The notes below the pieces were generated by a model that did no database searches, was not told where the DNA came from, and saw nothing but the letters and a program-made list of their open reading frames with translations. 64,000 bases of DNA from Geoanaerobacter pelophilus (lineage in GTDB: Bacteria > Desulfobacterota > Desulfuromonadia > Geobacterales > DSM-12255): positions 1 to 64,000 of the forward strand of contig NZ_JAHCVJ010000001.1 in assembly GCF_018476885.1 (NCBI RefSeq). Reading direction: 5' to 3'. The translations under genes were made by a program, and so were the position numbers. Positions within the stretch are counted from its first letter, which is position 1; each line of letters opens with the position of its first letter. Shown in pieces: positions 62,439 to 64,000 of the stretch.

Positions 62439-63443
62439 TCAATTCATCTTCGCGGACTGCCTAGCAAAAGAAAGAGATTCACCACCGTATAACTTCCAGA
62501 GGAAATCAGCCCGGTCATTACTGACGCCCATGCGGGGAACCATATATCGATCCCATATGACAAGGTTAGTCCCGAAAACAGCACCGATGTACCCCGCACG
62601 TGCCACGGCAGCAATTACGGAATCATTGACATCACCAGGACCACTATTCGGGTAGCAAAAAGATTTAATCGAGGCTGATAATCGCTCCTCCAAAATAGTT
62701 TTGCAGCCACCGATTTCAAGATCAAGCATATCGGTATCAATCTTCGATAAGATCGGGTGGTGGACCGTATGACCACCTATTTCTACCCCTCCTGCTTTCA
62801 TCTCTCGCAACTGTTCCCATGTTACAGGAGCATATTCATGAGGAGGACGCAAAGGTAATTCTATCTCCAACGCCGCTTCTATCTGTTTTATAAAAGTTAA
62901 ACGTTGCCTGTCTTTGCAGCAAATACAATAGTCTGAGAAAAACTTCCAAGCAATATATCGATCATGCTCATTTTTCAAAGATAAGGTGACCTGTTTACCA
63001 TCAACAGCTACCGAACAACTAGATAGAGTCGTCAAGTACAACGCATACTCAAGTCGATCAGGCCAGAGCCAGATATTGCCATCAACAAAACCAGTGGTCA
63101 CAAAAAAAGTAGCCGGTAACTTCCGTTTGGTTAGTTCTGGCCAAGCCCATTGATACATATCGCTGTACCCGTCATCGACAGTCAACACAACACATCCGGT
63201 TGGCCATCTACCGTACTGCATATAGCGAGCAATACAATCCTGTAAAGTAATGACATCAAAGTCTTTTTTAATGACGTCTAGTTGCCAGGCAAAGGTCTCT
63301 GCGTTCACCCGATGCGGTAATGACACGCCCGGTGGAGTAAAACGATGGTAGACAAAGACCTTGGGAAAAGATCCGAAAATTCTGTTCAGTAACTTCAGAA
63401 GCAATCGGCTGCTAATTAGGGTTCGCTTTAGATGCTGGCGCAT
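62439..63443 (-). CDS. Polysaccharide deacetylase (second copy)
   Basis: NodB-type deacetylase of 334 residues, clearly paralogous to the gene at 60293-61303: VYHRFTPPG near the start, LTVDDGYSDMYQWAWPEL near residue 92, GGHTVHHPILS near residue 222 and CYPNSGPGDVND near 265, where the earlier copy has CYPHGG. The ribosome site is weak. Two deacetylases of the same type may act at different sugars, or one may be an altered scaffold. Confidence 0.9.
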   Translation of the reverse strand: MRQHLKRTLISSRLLLKLLNRIFGSFPKVFVYHRFTPPGVSLPHRVNAETFAWQLDVIKKDFDVITLQDCIARYMQYGRWPTGCVVLTVDDGYSDMYQWAWPELTKRKLPATFFVTTGFVDGNIWLWPDRLEYALYLTTLSSCSVAVDGKQVTLSLKNEHDRYIAWKFFSDYCICCKDRQRLTFIKQIEAALEIELPLRPPHEYAPVTWEQLREMKAGGVEIGGHTVHHPILSKIDTDMLDLEIGGCKTILEERLSASIKSFCYPNSGPGDVNDSVIAAVARAGYIGAVFGTNLVIWDRYMVPRMGVSNDRADFLWKLYGGESLSFARQSAKMN

Positions 63444-63452
63444 ATTATTGAT

Positions 63453-64000
63453 TCACATCTTGTTTTTATTAAAGTTTACAAAATCTCGACTTGAGCCAAA
63501 GTTTATGATCTTGGCCGGAATACCGACCGCAACAGCATTATTGGGAAGATCTCTAGTTACTACTGCATTCGCACCAATAGCAACATCATTGCCGACAACT
63601 ATTTTCCCAAATAATTTTGCGCCAGGGCCGATGTAGACCCGATCACCGATAACTGGTACAAACTGCTGGTCTCCACGTCCCGCTTGCCCAATTGTAACCC
63701 CCTGAGAGATATTGCAACACTCACCGAGCACTGCCATTGGAGACAAGATGATCTGGCCGAAGTGACCAATATACAAGCCTCGTCCTATTTTGGCAGTAAA
63801 AGGGATCTCAATGCCGGTGGTCATCTCAACCAACTTTTGCCAAATGGTAATTAGCGGCAGTAACACTTTGACAAGCGGACCAAATTGTTTTTTATTTCTA
63901 ACACACCATGACCCAGCCCGATAAACAATTAAGGCCCATATTCCTTGAGTCAGAAAGATCTTTTTGACTTTTCCCAAAGAGCTAATCGAATTAACTGCAT
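63453..64000 (-). CDS. CysE-like hexapeptide acetyltransferase (5' end off the window)
   Basis: Left-handed beta-helix acyltransferase. The hexapeptide turns are clear (IGRGLYIGHFGQIILSPMAVLG, ISQGVTIG, VIGDRVYIGPGAKLFG, VGNDVAIGANAVVTRDLP), with the catalytic His in GHFG. The frame stays open past the apparent TTG at 63977 up to base 63998 and beyond (adding AVNSISS), and the CysE family normally has a longer N-terminal helical part. The true start is therefore outside the window. In polysaccharide clusters such enzymes O- or N-acetylate sugars. It lies 9 bp from the deacetylase gene. Confidence 0.88.
   Translation of the reverse strand, partial: AVNSISSLGKVKKIFLTQGIWALIVYRAGSWCVRNKKQFGPLVKVLLPLITIWQKLVEMTTGIEIPFTAKIGRGLYIGHFGQIILSPMAVLGECCNISQGVTIGQAGRGDQQFVPVIGDRVYIGPGAKLFGKIVVGNDVAIGANAVVTRDLPNNAVAVGIPAKIINFGSSRDFVNFNKNKM

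Noticed and set aside
63453-63977. Taking TTG 63977 as the start of the acetyltransferase
   Set aside because: The frame is open upstream to the window edge and the family needs a longer N-terminus, so the gene is treated as partial.

Overview
The window looks like a chromosomal segment from a Geobacter-type Desulfuromonadota (Geobacteraceae). The pointers are a 12-haem c7-type cytochrome, a GEMM-I riboswitch with class-Ib (cyclic AMP-GMP) features, a GGDEF protein with a Hypr-type active-site change, a PEP-CTERM protein, long chemotaxis operons, and moderate GC that falls in a polysaccharide cluster. Almost all genes lie on the minus strand, so the window reads mostly right to left.

1-9.8 kb is chemotaxis and signalling. 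It holds an MCP with tandem HAMP-like modules (cut by the left edge), an MBL hydrolase, a short CheR, CheA, CheY, a STAS protein, a soluble MCP-like protein, a lone receiver and a hybrid kinase-like protein with no ATPase domain. Three start points (before the MCP, the che operon and the hybrid/receiver pair) each have a sigma-28-like promoter of the form TAAA-N15-NNCGATAN, which suggests one FliA-controlled regulon.

10-17 kb carries rdgC, a cyclic-2,3-diphosphoglycerate-synthetase-like P-loop protein, and a plus-strand pair of an archaeal-type ornithine cyclodeaminase and a bifunctional PutA-type enzyme. Together the pair could take ornithine to proline to glutamate. 17-26 kb is a long minus-strand series: nadC, birA, coaX, an EF-G paralogue, a SPOR protein, an unrecognised acidic protein, an MglA-like GTPase, an MgtC-family membrane protein and a cytidylate-kinase-like/BON protein.

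26-36 kb has the candidate Hypr GGDEF gene (apparently leaderless) with a lipoprotein, a DUF4124 protein, the dodecahaem cytochrome, a PDZ/radical-SAM DUF512 protein, mutL-miaA-hfq and a REC-GAF-PAS protein that ends abruptly. 36-39.4 kb encodes a lipoprotein and two FN3/dockerin-like secreted proteins. The second is preceded by the riboswitch, whose 3' strand is shared with a terminator stem, so an ON switch is predicted.

39.4-64 kb is a surface polysaccharide and secretion region: a nucleotide-sugar dehydrogenase, a membrane EEP-family phosphatase, PEP-CTERM, TIG and NlpC/P60-CARDB secreted proteins, a beta-propeller, then glycosyltransferases, O-antigen ligase, Wzx flippase, AsnB-like amidotransferase, PaaK-like adenylating enzyme, two ATP-grasp enzymes, two polysaccharide deacetylases and a hexapeptide acetyltransferase (cut by the right edge). 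The mix of deacetylases with ATP-grasp, adenylating and amidotransferase enzymes suggests a glycan decorated through amide chemistry. No tRNA, rRNA, IS element or CRISPR array was seen.
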